From positions 5,196,001 through 5,260,000 of the forward strand of contig NZ_PGET01000001.1 in the NCBI RefSeq assembly GCF_002797975.1: DNA of 64,000 nucleotides, written 5' to 3'. Shown here piece by piece: positions 43,080 to 51,360 of this stretch; positions within the stretch are counted from its first letter, which is position 1, and the number at the start of each line of letters is the position of its first letter. The notes under the pieces were generated by a model. It had not been told where the DNA came from. It did no database searches and was given only the letters and a program-made list of their open reading frames with translations. The DNA is from [Clostridium] celerecrescens 18A. GTDB lineage: Bacteria; Bacillota; Clostridia; Lachnospirales; Lachnospiraceae. Both the position numbers and the translations under genes were made by a program.

Positions 43080-43108
43080 GATAGCTTATCAGGAAGGAGG
43101 GTGATATC

Positions 43109-43735
43109 ATGAAGATAACACGTTACGATGAAATGAGTGGATTAGGACTGGACTTAATCCGGGAGATAGGCAGCATAGGCACAGGAAATTCAGCCACAGC
43201 GCTTTCCTCCATGCTGGGAAAGACCGTGCGCATGACTCTTCCGGATGTACAGATTCTCGATTATAACGATGCCATAAAGTTCTTGGGTGACCCGGAAGAA
43301 ATTGTGGCGGCTATATTGGTAAAGATGTCAGGAGAGATCAACGGACTAATGTTGTTTGTTCTGAAGCTGGATTTTATCAACCAGGTCTTATCCAGCCTTA
43401 TGAAGGAGGAAATTGAAGACTATTACCAGTTAAATGTATTGGAAACCTCTGCACTTGAAGAGGTGGGAAATATTATCATATCTTCTTACGTCAATGCCAT
43501 CTCCTCCCTCAGTGACGTCTCCATTAGTTTGTCTGTTCCTGATACAGCGATCAATATGCTGGGCGGGATATTAAGCGTGCCCATGGTGGAGTTTGGCTAT
43601 CAGACGGATAAAATGATGATGATCAGCGGTCAGTTTATCATAGGGGGCAAGGTGCTCCACAGTGATCTTTTAATGATGCCGGAGATTCAGTCATTGAACT
43701 TTTTAATGGAAAAGCTGGGGATAATCAATGGATAA
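43109..43735 (+). CDS. cheC: CheY-P phosphatase CheC
   Basis: 208 residues. CheC removes phosphate from CheY and binds CheD in adaptation. The second active-site motif is intact (EVGN, Glu118 and Asn121). The first shows EIGS, with Ser22 where Asn is expected, so only one catalytic site may work. The end overlaps cheD by 8 bases. GGAGGG upstream of ATG. Confidence 0.93.
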   Translation: MKITRYDEMSGLGLDLIREIGSIGTGNSATALSSMLGKTVRMTLPDVQILDYNDAIKFLGDPEEIVAAILVKMSGEINGLMLFVLKLDFINQVLSSLMKEEIEDYYQLNVLETSALEEVGNIIISSYVNAISSLSDVSISLSVPDTAINMLGGILSVPMVEFGYQTDKMMMISGQFIIGGKVLHSDLLMMPEIQSLNFLMEKLGIING

Positions 43736-44210
43736 AAATCTGACGGTTGGAATCGCAGACATGAAGTTTGCCAGGCAGGAGGGAATTTTAATCACGTATG
43801 CCCTTGGTTCCTGCATTGGGATTAGTTTGTATGACCCAATGATTAAGCTGGGAGCTTTGGTACATATTATGCTTCCCGAGGTATTCGGTTCAGGTGATGG
43901 GAATATATTTAAGTACGCAGATACCGGACTGGCTGAAACGCTGCGTAAGATAGAGATCATGGGAGCGAGAAAGCCCAGATTGATTGCTAAGATTGCCGGA
44001 GGAGCCAAGATGTTTGAATTACAGGGAAACAGTACTCTTGGTAATATCGGCGCCCGTAATATTATCAGCGTGAAACAGATTCTCCGCTCAGAGGGAATCC
44101 GCCTTGCGGCTGAGGATGTGGGAGAAAACTACGCACGGACCATGACCTTTGATGTCAGTACGGGAGGAGTCAGAATAAGGACTTACGGCAGAGCGGAAAT
44201 TGATTTGTAA
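43728..44210 (+). CDS. cheD: chemoreceptor glutamine deamidase CheD
   Basis: 160 residues. YALGSCIGISLYDP holds the catalytic Cys, with His in LVHIMLPE and the conserved KIAGGAKMF and NIGARNI segments. CheD deamidates receptor glutamines and is regulated by binding CheC; the two genes overlap as usual. No receptor gene is in the window. Confidence 0.95.
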   Translation: MDKNLTVGIADMKFARQEGILITYALGSCIGISLYDPMIKLGALVHIMLPEVFGSGDGNIFKYADTGLAETLRKIEIMGARKPRLIAKIAGGAKMFELQGNSTLGNIGARNIISVKQILRSEGIRLAAEDVGENYARTMTFDVSTGGVRIRTYGRAEIDL

Positions 44211-44214
44211 ACAT

Positions 44215-44241
44215 TATGAACCGGAGGAATTATGCCGATAT
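44215..44241 (+). promoter_or_regulatory. candidate sigma-28 promoter before cheV
   Basis: A perfect -10 element GCCGATAT (44234-44241) is 15 bases after TATG, which matches two of four bases of the -35 consensus. It would start transcription about 45 bases before cheV. The same bases also contain GGAGGAATT followed by a six-codon mini-frame (ATG 44232 to TAG), so the match might be fortuitous. Confidence 0.45.
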
Positions 44242-44293
44242 TTTATTAGGCAGATGTTTTTGCCGGATTATATTGAGATAAAGGAGAAGAAGT

Positions 44294-45202
44294 ATGGCAG
44301 AAACAGAGATTTTGTTAGAGTCAGGTACCAATGAGATCGAAATAATGGAATTTACCATTTACGGTGAATTGTATGGCATTAACGTAGCAAAAGTACGTGA
44401 AATCATGATGTCAGATAAAGTAAAGCCCATTCCTCATGCTCACCCTTCTGTGGAGGGAATATTCAAGCCCAGAGATATCCTTCTCACTGTAATTGACCTT
44501 CCTCACTATCTGACAGGAAGCAAAACAGAGCAGCAGCCGAAAGATTTATTCATTATTACAAACTTTAATAAGCTGCACATTGCGTTCCGTGTTCACAGCG
44601 TGGTGGGAATCAGCCGCATTTCATGGAAGGATATACAGAAGCCGGACAATACCATCAGCCGGGGGGAGGAAGGAGTGGCAACAGGCATTGCCCAGTGCGG
44701 GGAGGATTTGGTAACAATCCTGGATTTCGAAAAAATCGTAGCGGAAATTGCCCCGGAAACAGGGATTCAGTTAAATGAGATTAACAAATTTGAAGACAGG
44801 GAAAAAAATGGAAGCCCCATTCTGATTGCAGAGGATTCCATATTGTTAACCAGGATGATAGAAGCCTCGCTTAGGAAGGCGGGCTACCATAACCTGACTT
44901 TTAAGAATAACGGACAGGAAGCATGGGACTACTTAAATCAGATCCGGAATGATTCGGACTTTGCTAATAAAATAAGCCTGATTATTACAGATATTGAAAT
45001 GCCGGAAATGGATGGTCACCACCTGACAAAGCTGGTGAAGGATGATAAAGCGTTACAGCACATTCCGATTGTTATTTTTTCTTCAATGATCAATCAGGAA
45101 TTAATGATCAAAGGAAAGCAGCTGGGCGCAGATGAGCAGTTATCCAAACCGGAAATCGGCCATCTGGTGGAAGTGATTGACCATTTGCTTCAAAGGAGGT
45201 AA
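44294..45202 (+). CDS. cheV: CheV: CheW-like adaptor fused to receiver domain
   Basis: 302 residues. The CheW domain (about 12-155) has FTIYGELYGINVAKVREIM, HPSVEGIFKPRDILLTVIDL and VHSVVGISRISWKDIQ. The receiver domain (about 175-300) has ILIAEDSILLTRMI, phospho-site IITDIEMPEMDG and VIFSSM. CheV couples receptors to CheA and can adapt through phosphorylation. AAAGGAG precedes ATG. Confidence 0.92.
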   Translation: MAETEILLESGTNEIEIMEFTIYGELYGINVAKVREIMMSDKVKPIPHAHPSVEGIFKPRDILLTVIDLPHYLTGSKTEQQPKDLFIITNFNKLHIAFRVHSVVGISRISWKDIQKPDNTISRGEEGVATGIAQCGEDLVTILDFEKIVAEIAPETGIQLNEINKFEDREKNGSPILIAEDSILLTRMIEASLRKAGYHNLTFKNNGQEAWDYLNQIRNDSDFANKISLIITDIEMPEMDGHHLTKLVKDDKALQHIPIVIFSSMINQELMIKGKQLGADEQLSKPEIGHLVEVIDHLLQRR

Positions 45203-45206
45203 AACA

Positions 45207-46487
45207 ATGGATAGATATGTCACCCGGCAGCCTATTAAGGCACTTAAGGAGGACAGGATCATTGGCTACGAGGTGCTCTTTCAGAAAGATTATGACGCCC
45301 TCTATAATAGTACCGATGTAGCGGCGGCAGATACCATAGCAGGCTTTCTTATGCAGAACACGGAAAGGATTTTTCAGGATAAACTTACGTTTGTAACATT
45401 TACTCCTTCTTTATTGTTCCGGAATATGCCGAAAATTTTTGATAAGGATAAATTAATTATTCAAATTGAAGATCATGTGATGATCCATCCCTTATCTCCT
45501 GCTATCATCAAAAGATACCGCACGGAAGGTTATATATTTGCAATCAATGATTTCCAGTTTTCTCCTAAGTATTTTACCATGCTGGATTATGTTACCTACA
45601 TAAAAGTGGATATCAGCAATAAGCACGAAGGAAGAGAGCGGGTTTCCTTAAATAATCTTATCAACACCATGAAAGGTTTTGATAAGAAATGCATCGCAAC
45701 CGGTGTTAATACCAAAGAGGACTATGAGCTTGCCATGGAAGTCGGTGCTGACTATGCGGAAGGCAGTTATGTCGCGGAAGCTATGGCCAAAAAAGTAAAA
45801 CGGATGGAATTCCTGGAAGGGAACTTCTTCCAGCTTGTTGTGGAAGTATCGAAAGACGAACCGGATATTGATCAGATCGAAAAGGTTATAAGCCATGACG
45901 CTGCATTAAGTTACGCTCTACTTAAAATTGTAAATTCTGCTTATTTTGCTCTGCGCAGACGAGTGTCCTCCATCCGCCAGGCTCTGGTTACCATGGGGAT
46001 CAGTCAGTTGAAGCAATGGGTATATCTTTTAAGTTTTAACAATGATTTTGAAAGTGATGAGTCCCGTGAGGCTATGCTTAAGCTGTCCTTTCTTCGGGCT
46101 AATTACGCGATGGTCCTTTCTGACCATATCAAGGATCTGCCAATTATCCGATCAGAGGTTTATATGATGGGAATGTTCTCTACCTTGCAGTACATGATTG
46201 ATGCGCCATTGGAAGAAATACTGGAAGAAGTACCTGTGGCACAGGAGATCAAGGATGCATTGCTTAAGCAGGAAGGAATATGCGGATCGCTCTATAAACT
46301 CATACTTAGCTATGAAAATGCAGACTGGAAAGCTGTAAAATCTCTATCAAATGAATTAGGTATCCCTTCTTCTCTTCTGGCACAAACCTACATGGATTGT
46401 GTAGAAACGGTAAATGAGATATGGGAAGGGGTTGTAAGCAACGCTGACAGGGAAACAGAGAACATAATAAAAGAAGCCCACACCTAA
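45207..46487 (+). CDS. EAL-HDOD signalling protein, EAL domain degenerate
   Basis: 426 residues. The N-terminal EAL-like domain (about 1-190) has YVTRQPIKALKEDRIIGYEVLF where active phosphodiesterases have EALxR; IEDHVMIHP and INDFQFSP lack the catalytic Glu and Asp arrangement, so cyclic di-GMP hydrolysis is unlikely. The C-terminal HDOD domain (about 195-400) has ISHDAALSYALLKIVNSAYF and VRQALVTMG-like RQALVTMGISQLKQW. Such proteins often regulate motility by protein contacts. The last gene of the operon; GGAGG is 7 bases upstream of ATG. Confidence 0.85.
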   Translation: MDRYVTRQPIKALKEDRIIGYEVLFQKDYDALYNSTDVAAADTIAGFLMQNTERIFQDKLTFVTFTPSLLFRNMPKIFDKDKLIIQIEDHVMIHPLSPAIIKRYRTEGYIFAINDFQFSPKYFTMLDYVTYIKVDISNKHEGRERVSLNNLINTMKGFDKKCIATGVNTKEDYELAMEVGADYAEGSYVAEAMAKKVKRMEFLEGNFFQLVVEVSKDEPDIDQIEKVISHDAALSYALLKIVNSAYFALRRRVSSIRQALVTMGISQLKQWVYLLSFNNDFESDESREAMLKLSFLRANYAMVLSDHIKDLPIIRSEVYMMGMFSTLQYMIDAPLEEILEEVPVAQEIKDALLKQEGICGSLYKLILSYENADWKAVKSLSNELGIPSSLLAQTYMDCVETVNEIWEGVVSNADRETENIIKEAHT

Positions 46488-46505
46488 TGGTGTGGGTTTT
46501 CTTTT
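46477..46505. terminator. bidirectional terminator with both stop codons in the loop
   Basis: CCCACACC (46477-46484), loop TAAT, GGTGTGGG (46489-46496), then TTTTCTTTT. On the other strand CTTCTTTT follows the stem. The + gene stops at TAA 46485-46487 and the - gene at TAG (46484-46486 reversed), both at the loop, so the two convergent genes share one compact terminator whose arms code for their last residues. Confidence 0.88.
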
Positions 46506-47083
46506 ACAGCAGAACAAGCTTTGGTCAATTCTACAACTACTTGCTGAGAAAATCGGGTGGAATAAAAGTTTAAAAGAGGAGAAACGGTGGTATTCTCTGC
46601 GACTATGTATTTGGGAGGCAGATGGGACAGTGCCAGGGCTGTGACATCTGCGGTGCACCGATCACAGTTGCAAACATCGAATTTATCCATGTATTCTGAT
46701 ACCGCATTCTTTACGATGTATTCCATAACATTGAGATATTGAAATGATGGAATCGATATTTCCGGAGCATCAGGCTCTGTTTCCTGGTAAAGAGGAGGAG
46801 TCTCCGGTTCAGGAGCATCTTCCACCCCTTCGGCTTCCTCTAACTGCTCCCTGATCAATTCTGCCACCGGGTCGGGGGCTGAAGAAGACATGTCTATAAT
46901 GGAAATAGGAGTAGGAGGAGAAGTCGGCTGATTTGAATCCGTAAGTTCCCTGATTTTTTCCGTGGAATCGGAGGTTTGCCGGGCTGCAAGATTTTCCCTG
47001 GCAGCCTCTTCTTTAGAGGATTCAGCCTCTTCTCCTGCTAACAGATTCATTACATGAGCTGTTTTACTGCTTTTTCTGGCCAT
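46484..47083 (-). CDS. ComFB-domain protein with ParA-partner-like N-terminus
   Basis: 199 residues. The N-terminal basic peptide MARKSSKTAHVMNLLAGEE is followed by a long acidic, Pro-rich linker (about 25-112) and a ComFB domain (about 115-195) with YIVKNAVSEYM, DVCNCDRC (Cys138, 140, 143), ADVTALALSHLPPKYIV. ComFB proteins in cyanobacteria have been reported to bind cyclic dinucleotides; in Bacillus comFB lies near flagellar genes. The short Lys/Arg-rich head resembles peptides that activate ParA/MinD ATPases, and a ParA gene lies 22 bases upstream. Likely the cognate partner of that ATPase; role inferred. Confidence 0.75.
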   Translation of the reverse strand: MARKSSKTAHVMNLLAGEEAESSKEEAARENLAARQTSDSTEKIRELTDSNQPTSPPTPISIIDMSSSAPDPVAELIREQLEEAEGVEDAPEPETPPLYQETEPDAPEISIPSFQYLNVMEYIVKNAVSEYMDKFDVCNCDRCTADVTALALSHLPPKYIVAENTTVSPLLNFYSTRFSQQVVVELTKACSAVKENPHH

Positions 47084-47105
47084 AATTAAAACTCCCTTCG
47101 GGTAA

Positions 47106-47879
47106 TTAATTTTTACGTTGTTTAATCAATTCCAGAACCTCGGAAATCAATTCCTTGTAGTCCTGAGCCGGATTGGATCTTGGGGCATAATCCAGTAGAT
47201 TCTCTCCCTGGGCAGGGGCTTCCGCCACACAGACACTGGATCGAATATGGGTATTAAATACCGTAGAGTTGATCTGCAGTGCGATTTTCTGAGCCATTTC
47301 CTTTACTTCTTTGGAAAGGAGGGTTCTGGGATTATATTTGTTAAGCAATATTCCAAGGACCACCAGATCCGGATTGACGGAGGAACGGACGGTATTGATG
47401 GTATCTTTAATCTGGGAAACACCCAAAAGGCTTAGGATCTCCGGAACCATGGGGATGATCAGATAGTCAGCAGCTGCATATGCATTTACAGTGAGAATAT
47501 TTAATGCAGGAGGAGTATCGATAATGATGTAATCGTAATATCCGGCCACAGTAGAGAGAATATTTTTCAGAATACATTCCCGCTGCTTTCCGGTAAACTC
47601 CAGTTCAGCCCCGCTTAACAGGATATTGGAGGCGATTACATCGCAGCGTTTTGTAGACTGAATGGCCTCCTGCAGGGAAGCGGTACCTTTTAAAACTTCG
47701 TAAATGGTTGCGCCGGATTCGATCTGCAGACCAAGGCTGAAGCCTAAGTTGCCTTGAGGGTCTAGATCCACCGCTAAAACTCTTTTATTATTCATGGCAA
47801 GACCGCAGGCAAGAGCACAGGAAGTGGTTGTTTTGCCTACGCCGCCTTTTTGATTTGTAATTGCAATGACTGTTGACAA
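47106..47879 (-). CDS. ParA/Soj-family positioning ATPase
   Basis: 257 residues. Deviant Walker A KGGVGKTT (11-18), VDLDPQGNLG with the conserved Asp, and IIDTPPALNILTVNAYAAADYLIIP. Soj-type ATPases bind ATP, dimerise and associate with DNA to move cargo. No parB or centromere-like repeats are visible, so chromosome partitioning is unlikely; the ComFB-domain partner and the flagellar surroundings suggest cell-pole or flagellar/chemoreceptor placement. The start is TTG with GGAGG 8-9 bases upstream. Transcribed away from fliD. Confidence 0.88.
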   Translation of the reverse strand: MSTVIAITNQKGGVGKTTTSCALACGLAMNNKRVLAVDLDPQGNLGFSLGLQIESGATIYEVLKGTASLQEAIQSTKRCDVIASNILLSGAELEFTGKQRECILKNILSTVAGYYDYIIIDTPPALNILTVNAYAAADYLIIPMVPEILSLLGVSQIKDTINTVRSSVNPDLVVLGILLNKYNPRTLLSKEVKEMAQKIALQINSTVFNTHIRSSVCVAEAPAQGENLLDYAPRSNPAQDYKELISEVLELIKQRKN

Positions 47880-48020
47880 CTTCTATTCCTCCAATCGTAA
47901 ATTAAAATAAAACTATTATCTTTAGTATACAATATGTCGATAAATAAGTATAGTAAAAACAAGAAAAAAGCAGAATTTTGGAGAATCAGATGATGTGTGT
48001 ATTTAGAAAGGAGCTTCATT

Positions 48021-50486
48021 ATGGCATCAGTATATAATAGTGTGACAAATAGCAGCTATTCTTCTTCTGTCCGCGGTTTCGGCGGCCTTGCCAGCGGCTT
48101 AGACCGGGATAGTCTGATTGAAGGAATGACCGCAGGTACAAGGGCGAAGATTGCGAAGCAGCAAAAGAGTAAACAGACCTTTCTGTGGAAACAGGACGCT
48201 TACCGCTCTATCAGTACGAAGCTGATTGAGTTTTCAAAAAAATATACATCCTATACAAATACGGAAACAAATCTTTCCAGCGCCTCTTTCTGGGCAAAAA
48301 GCAGTGTTACGCCATTAGGAACTAACAGCAAATATGTCCAGGTATCTGGAAGTCCTTCCAGTTCAAGTGCTGTTTCCATTGTAGGTGTGAAACAGTTGGC
48401 CCAGAATGCTTCTGTGGTTTCCAGCGATTATGTCACCGACGGAACGTTAAGTACAGGAGAGATTGATTTAAATGAAATCAAGACAGTCAGCACCCTGGAA
48501 GGGGAGAGCTTAAAGTTTCAGATTGGAAACAAGACGTTTAATGTTCCGTTAAGAAGCGGTACCGATCAGGATGGGAATCCATATAATTTTTCCAATGGAA
48601 CGCAAACAGTGAAGTCCATCACAAAAGCATTGGAAGGAGTATCCATAGGAGGAGGCAAGACTCTGGCTGATATGATTGAGGTAACGGCGGATCCTGCTGG
48701 CTCCATAAATGATCCAGTGGGAACGCCATTTAAGCTGGATTTCAAATCAAAGGATACTGCAGGAAATGATATTCGTCTGGCAGGAGGAAGCGAGGGAGCA
48801 TTGAAAGCCCTTGGCGTAGACAGTGGGGAAGCCTTTGCGGAACTTGGAGAACAGGGGAAGACGGTTATAACAGCCAGCGGAATGTCAGATGAATTAACGA
48901 CGAATCAGAATCTTTTTAAACCTCTGACCTTTCAGGAGCAGGTTGATGGTAAAAAAATGTCCTTTACATATAATGGTGTTACAAAATCCATAATGCTTTC
49001 CTATAAGGCCGGAGATAGTTTGGATGATTTTGCAAATGATATTGAGAAAAAGCTTGCAAAAGAATTTGGAACAGGAAGAATTGACGTGAGAGCCGTAGAT
49101 GTGACAGGGGATAAAGGGAAACTCCAGTTCACTACACAAAACCCGGATGGAACGAATGACAGATCTTCAGATCTGGCAATCTCCTTTGCCGATGCAGGAG
49201 TGATGGGAAAGGATGGGGCTTTAAATGTAGCAGAAGGGGAATCTAACCGACTCAGTATGAATGCAACTTTTTTAGAATCTGGGTTAAATGCAGATTCTTC
49301 GAAGTCGGAAACGGACCCATTGAACATCACCATCAATGGCGTGGATATCAAAGGGCTGACTTATGGAAGCAGTATCAATGATATTATCAAAAAGATCAAT
49401 TCCTCCGATGCCGGTGTAACTGTGAGCTATCTTAGAAATGCGGACAGGTTTTCCATTGTATCTAAGGAGGAAGGGGCATCCGGAAAGATTGAATTTAATG
49501 CAACAACTACAGATGGCCAGAATACGGATAATGTGAAGCTGTTCGGATCCTTAGCCGGTACCCAGGATCCTAATACAGGAGTGGTAACTCCTCCCGCTGC
49601 AGTTGAAGGTAAAGATGCCGTTATTTACGTGAAATACGGGGATGCTTCGGCTCCGGTTGAATTGACCAGGGGAAGCAATTCCTTTAACCTGGATGGCTTA
49701 AATGTTACGGTCAGCGGAACCTTTAATGAGACAGGCGTATACGATAAAGAGCAGGAAGTCACCTTTAATGCCAAAACTGATACGGATAAGATCGTAAAAG
49801 TTATTTCTGATATGATCAAAGACTATAACGAAATCATTAAACAGGTAAATGAGCAAGTTTCAACAAAGCCAAACCGAAAATATGAGCCTTTGACGGACCA
49901 ACAGAAGGAAAAGATGAAGGATTCCCAGATTGAAAAATGGGAAGAGGAAGCCAAAAAAGGTCTCCTTTTTAATGATCCTGAGCTGAGAAGCCTTTCTGAC
50001 AGCCTGCGTTTTGTATTTTCGGCTGGTTCCGAGGATCAAAGGAAGCTGGCATCCTTTGGAATTACCACAAGCAAAGATTACTCAGAGCAGGGAAGCCTTG
50101 TACTTGACGAGACAAAGTTTCGAGCAGCTTTAGAAAATTCTGCTGAAGATCTAAAAGATCTCTTTACCAAGAAAGCGGATAAGACGACAGGAGAAACAGA
50201 CGGCTTTATGTCCCGTCTAACTACCATAACCGATAACTATGCCTCTACAAAAGGAGCAGTCAAGGGCAGCCTGATTGAAAAGGCTGGTTCCACCTATGCT
50301 CCCACCAGCATATTGTCCAATACTATTAAAAAATCGATTGACGGAATCGATAGTATTATTGAACGCCTTCAGTCACAGCTGAAAACAGAGACAGACCGGT
50401 ATATAAAGCAGTTTACTTCCTTAGAGACATTGATTTCACAGATGAACTCTCAAAGCAGTTGGCTGAGTTCAGTCGGTGGTCAATAA
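48021..50486 (+). CDS. fliD: flagellar filament cap protein FliD
   Basis: 821 residues, markedly longer than the about 500 of Bacillus FliD. The N-terminus has GFGGLASGLDRDSLIEGM and QQKSKQTFLWKQDAYRSISTK-type signature (split). The C-terminus has SIIERLQSQLKTETDRYIKQF and TSLETLISQMNSQSSWL. The middle contains repeated beta-rich domains that would be exposed at the filament tip. FliD caps the filament and promotes flagellin folding; it can act as an adhesin. AAAGGAG sits 7 bases before ATG 48021. Confidence 0.94.
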   Translation: MASVYNSVTNSSYSSSVRGFGGLASGLDRDSLIEGMTAGTRAKIAKQQKSKQTFLWKQDAYRSISTKLIEFSKKYTSYTNTETNLSSASFWAKSSVTPLGTNSKYVQVSGSPSSSSAVSIVGVKQLAQNASVVSSDYVTDGTLSTGEIDLNEIKTVSTLEGESLKFQIGNKTFNVPLRSGTDQDGNPYNFSNGTQTVKSITKALEGVSIGGGKTLADMIEVTADPAGSINDPVGTPFKLDFKSKDTAGNDIRLAGGSEGALKALGVDSGEAFAELGEQGKTVITASGMSDELTTNQNLFKPLTFQEQVDGKKMSFTYNGVTKSIMLSYKAGDSLDDFANDIEKKLAKEFGTGRIDVRAVDVTGDKGKLQFTTQNPDGTNDRSSDLAISFADAGVMGKDGALNVAEGESNRLSMNATFLESGLNADSSKSETDPLNITINGVDIKGLTYGSSINDIIKKINSSDAGVTVSYLRNADRFSIVSKEEGASGKIEFNATTTDGQNTDNVKLFGSLAGTQDPNTGVVTPPAAVEGKDAVIYVKYGDASAPVELTRGSNSFNLDGLNVTVSGTFNETGVYDKEQEVTFNAKTDTDKIVKVISDMIKDYNEIIKQVNEQVSTKPNRKYEPLTDQQKEKMKDSQIEKWEEEAKKGLLFNDPELRSLSDSLRFVFSAGSEDQRKLASFGITTSKDYSEQGSLVLDETKFRAALENSAEDLKDLFTKKADKTTGETDGFMSRLTTITDNYASTKGAVKGSLIEKAGSTYAPTSILSNTIKKSIDGIDSIIERLQSQLKTETDRYIKQFTSLETLISQMNSQSSWLSSVGGQ

Positions 50487-50489
50487 AGA

Positions 50490-50873
50490 ATGGCGGTGCA
50501 TAATATGAATGCAAATGGTTATCAGAATTACAAAGCCCAGGCGGTAAATACCATGACTCCCGGAGAAATGCTTGGTCTCCTGTATGATGAGTTGTTAAAG
50601 CGTCTGACTAGAGCGGAACTTGCCCTGGAAAAAAAAGATTATGCGCTTTTTGACCAGTCCATGCAGCGTTCCAATGACATTGTCAATTATTTAAAAAATA
50701 CCCTGGATCATAAATATGAAATAAGCTCCGAGCTGAATCGGCTGTATGACTTCTTTCTTTATGAGTTCAGCCGGATTAGCGCCGGGAGAAATTCAAAGGT
50801 AATCGCAGAAGTCAGACCCTTGATTGTGGAATTGAGAGATGCCTTCAAAGAGGCTCAGCGGTTAAGCAGTTAA
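50490..50873 (+). CDS. fliS: flagellin export chaperone FliS
   Basis: 127 residues, all-helical. YQNYKAQAVNTMTPGEMLGLLYDELLKRL has the family signature (split by variation) and the FliS pattern RSNDIVNYLKNTLDHKYEISSELNRLYDFFLYEF. It binds the C-terminus of flagellin and prevents early assembly. Follows fliD after 3 bases. ATG 50505 (behind GGCGGTG) is an alternative start. Confidence 0.93.
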   Translation: MAVHNMNANGYQNYKAQAVNTMTPGEMLGLLYDELLKRLTRAELALEKKDYALFDQSMQRSNDIVNYLKNTLDHKYEISSELNRLYDFFLYEFSRISAGRNSKVIAEVRPLIVELRDAFKEAQRLSS

Positions 50874-50880
50874 AAATGAT

Positions 50881-50905
50881 GCCGGAGGGATAATTTCTCT
50901 CCGGC
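50881..50905 (+). other. hairpin between fliS and the next gene
   Basis: GCCGGAG, 11-base loop, CTCCGGC, followed by TATTTAAT. The weak T content makes it at best a leaky terminator. It may lower expression of the downstream chaperone-like gene. Confidence 0.45.
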
Positions 50906-50943
50906 TATTTAATATTCAATTATGGGAATAAGAGAGGATGAAT

Positions 50944-51339
50944 ATGGAAGATTCCATGCTGGTTGAAATTCTTAAAGAGATGCAGAAGAAATATATGTTT
51001 ATTGTTGAAATTGAGCGCATTACCCGGGAGATGGGAGATGCACTATCCCGGAATGACAGGGAATCCGTACAAATGTTGTTGGGAATGCGCCAGGATGAAA
51101 TGAACAAAGCGGATGGATGTATCAGGAACATAGAATGCCTGTTATCTGCCCTTCAACCGGAAGAGGGCAGTCTGGTGAGAGAGTGGCTTAATGGCAGCGA
51201 AAACAGGAAGCCTGACAGTCCTATGGCTGATAGACTGGTGGAGAAAGGAAAGAGTATCAAACTCGCACTAAACCGGACCATTGAAGTGGACCGCCACATA
51301 AGCATGCGATTATCAGGAAAGGACTCTTTCTATCAATAA
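50944..51339 (+). CDS. putative FliT/FlgN-like export chaperone
   Basis: 131 residues, predicted nearly all alpha-helical and coiled coil. EILKEMQKKYMFIVEIERITRE and SVQMLLGMRQDEMNKADGCI recall the FlgN/FliT type of small export chaperones but are not diagnostic. Position after fliD and fliS is where fliT is found in many bacteria. FliT binds FliD. ATG 50944 has AGAGAGG 6 bases upstream; ATG 50938 is too close to it. Function is mainly inferred from position. Confidence 0.6.
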   Translation: MEDSMLVEILKEMQKKYMFIVEIERITREMGDALSRNDRESVQMLLGMRQDEMNKADGCIRNIECLLSALQPEEGSLVREWLNGSENRKPDSPMADRLVEKGKSIKLALNRTIEVDRHISMRLSGKDSFYQ

Positions 51340-51360
51340 TAATCAGGGAAGTCGGATTGC

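Noticed and set aside
47106..47879. chromosome or plasmid partitioning locus
   Set aside because: There is a ParA-like ATPase but no ParB-type protein, no centromere-like repeats and no replication gene; neighbours are flagellar.
47917..47943. sigma-28-like promoter before fliD (TATC-N15-GTCGATAA)
   Set aside because: Only two of four and six of eight bases match; in a region this A+T-rich such a hit is expected by chance. A late promoter for fliD is plausible but not supported.
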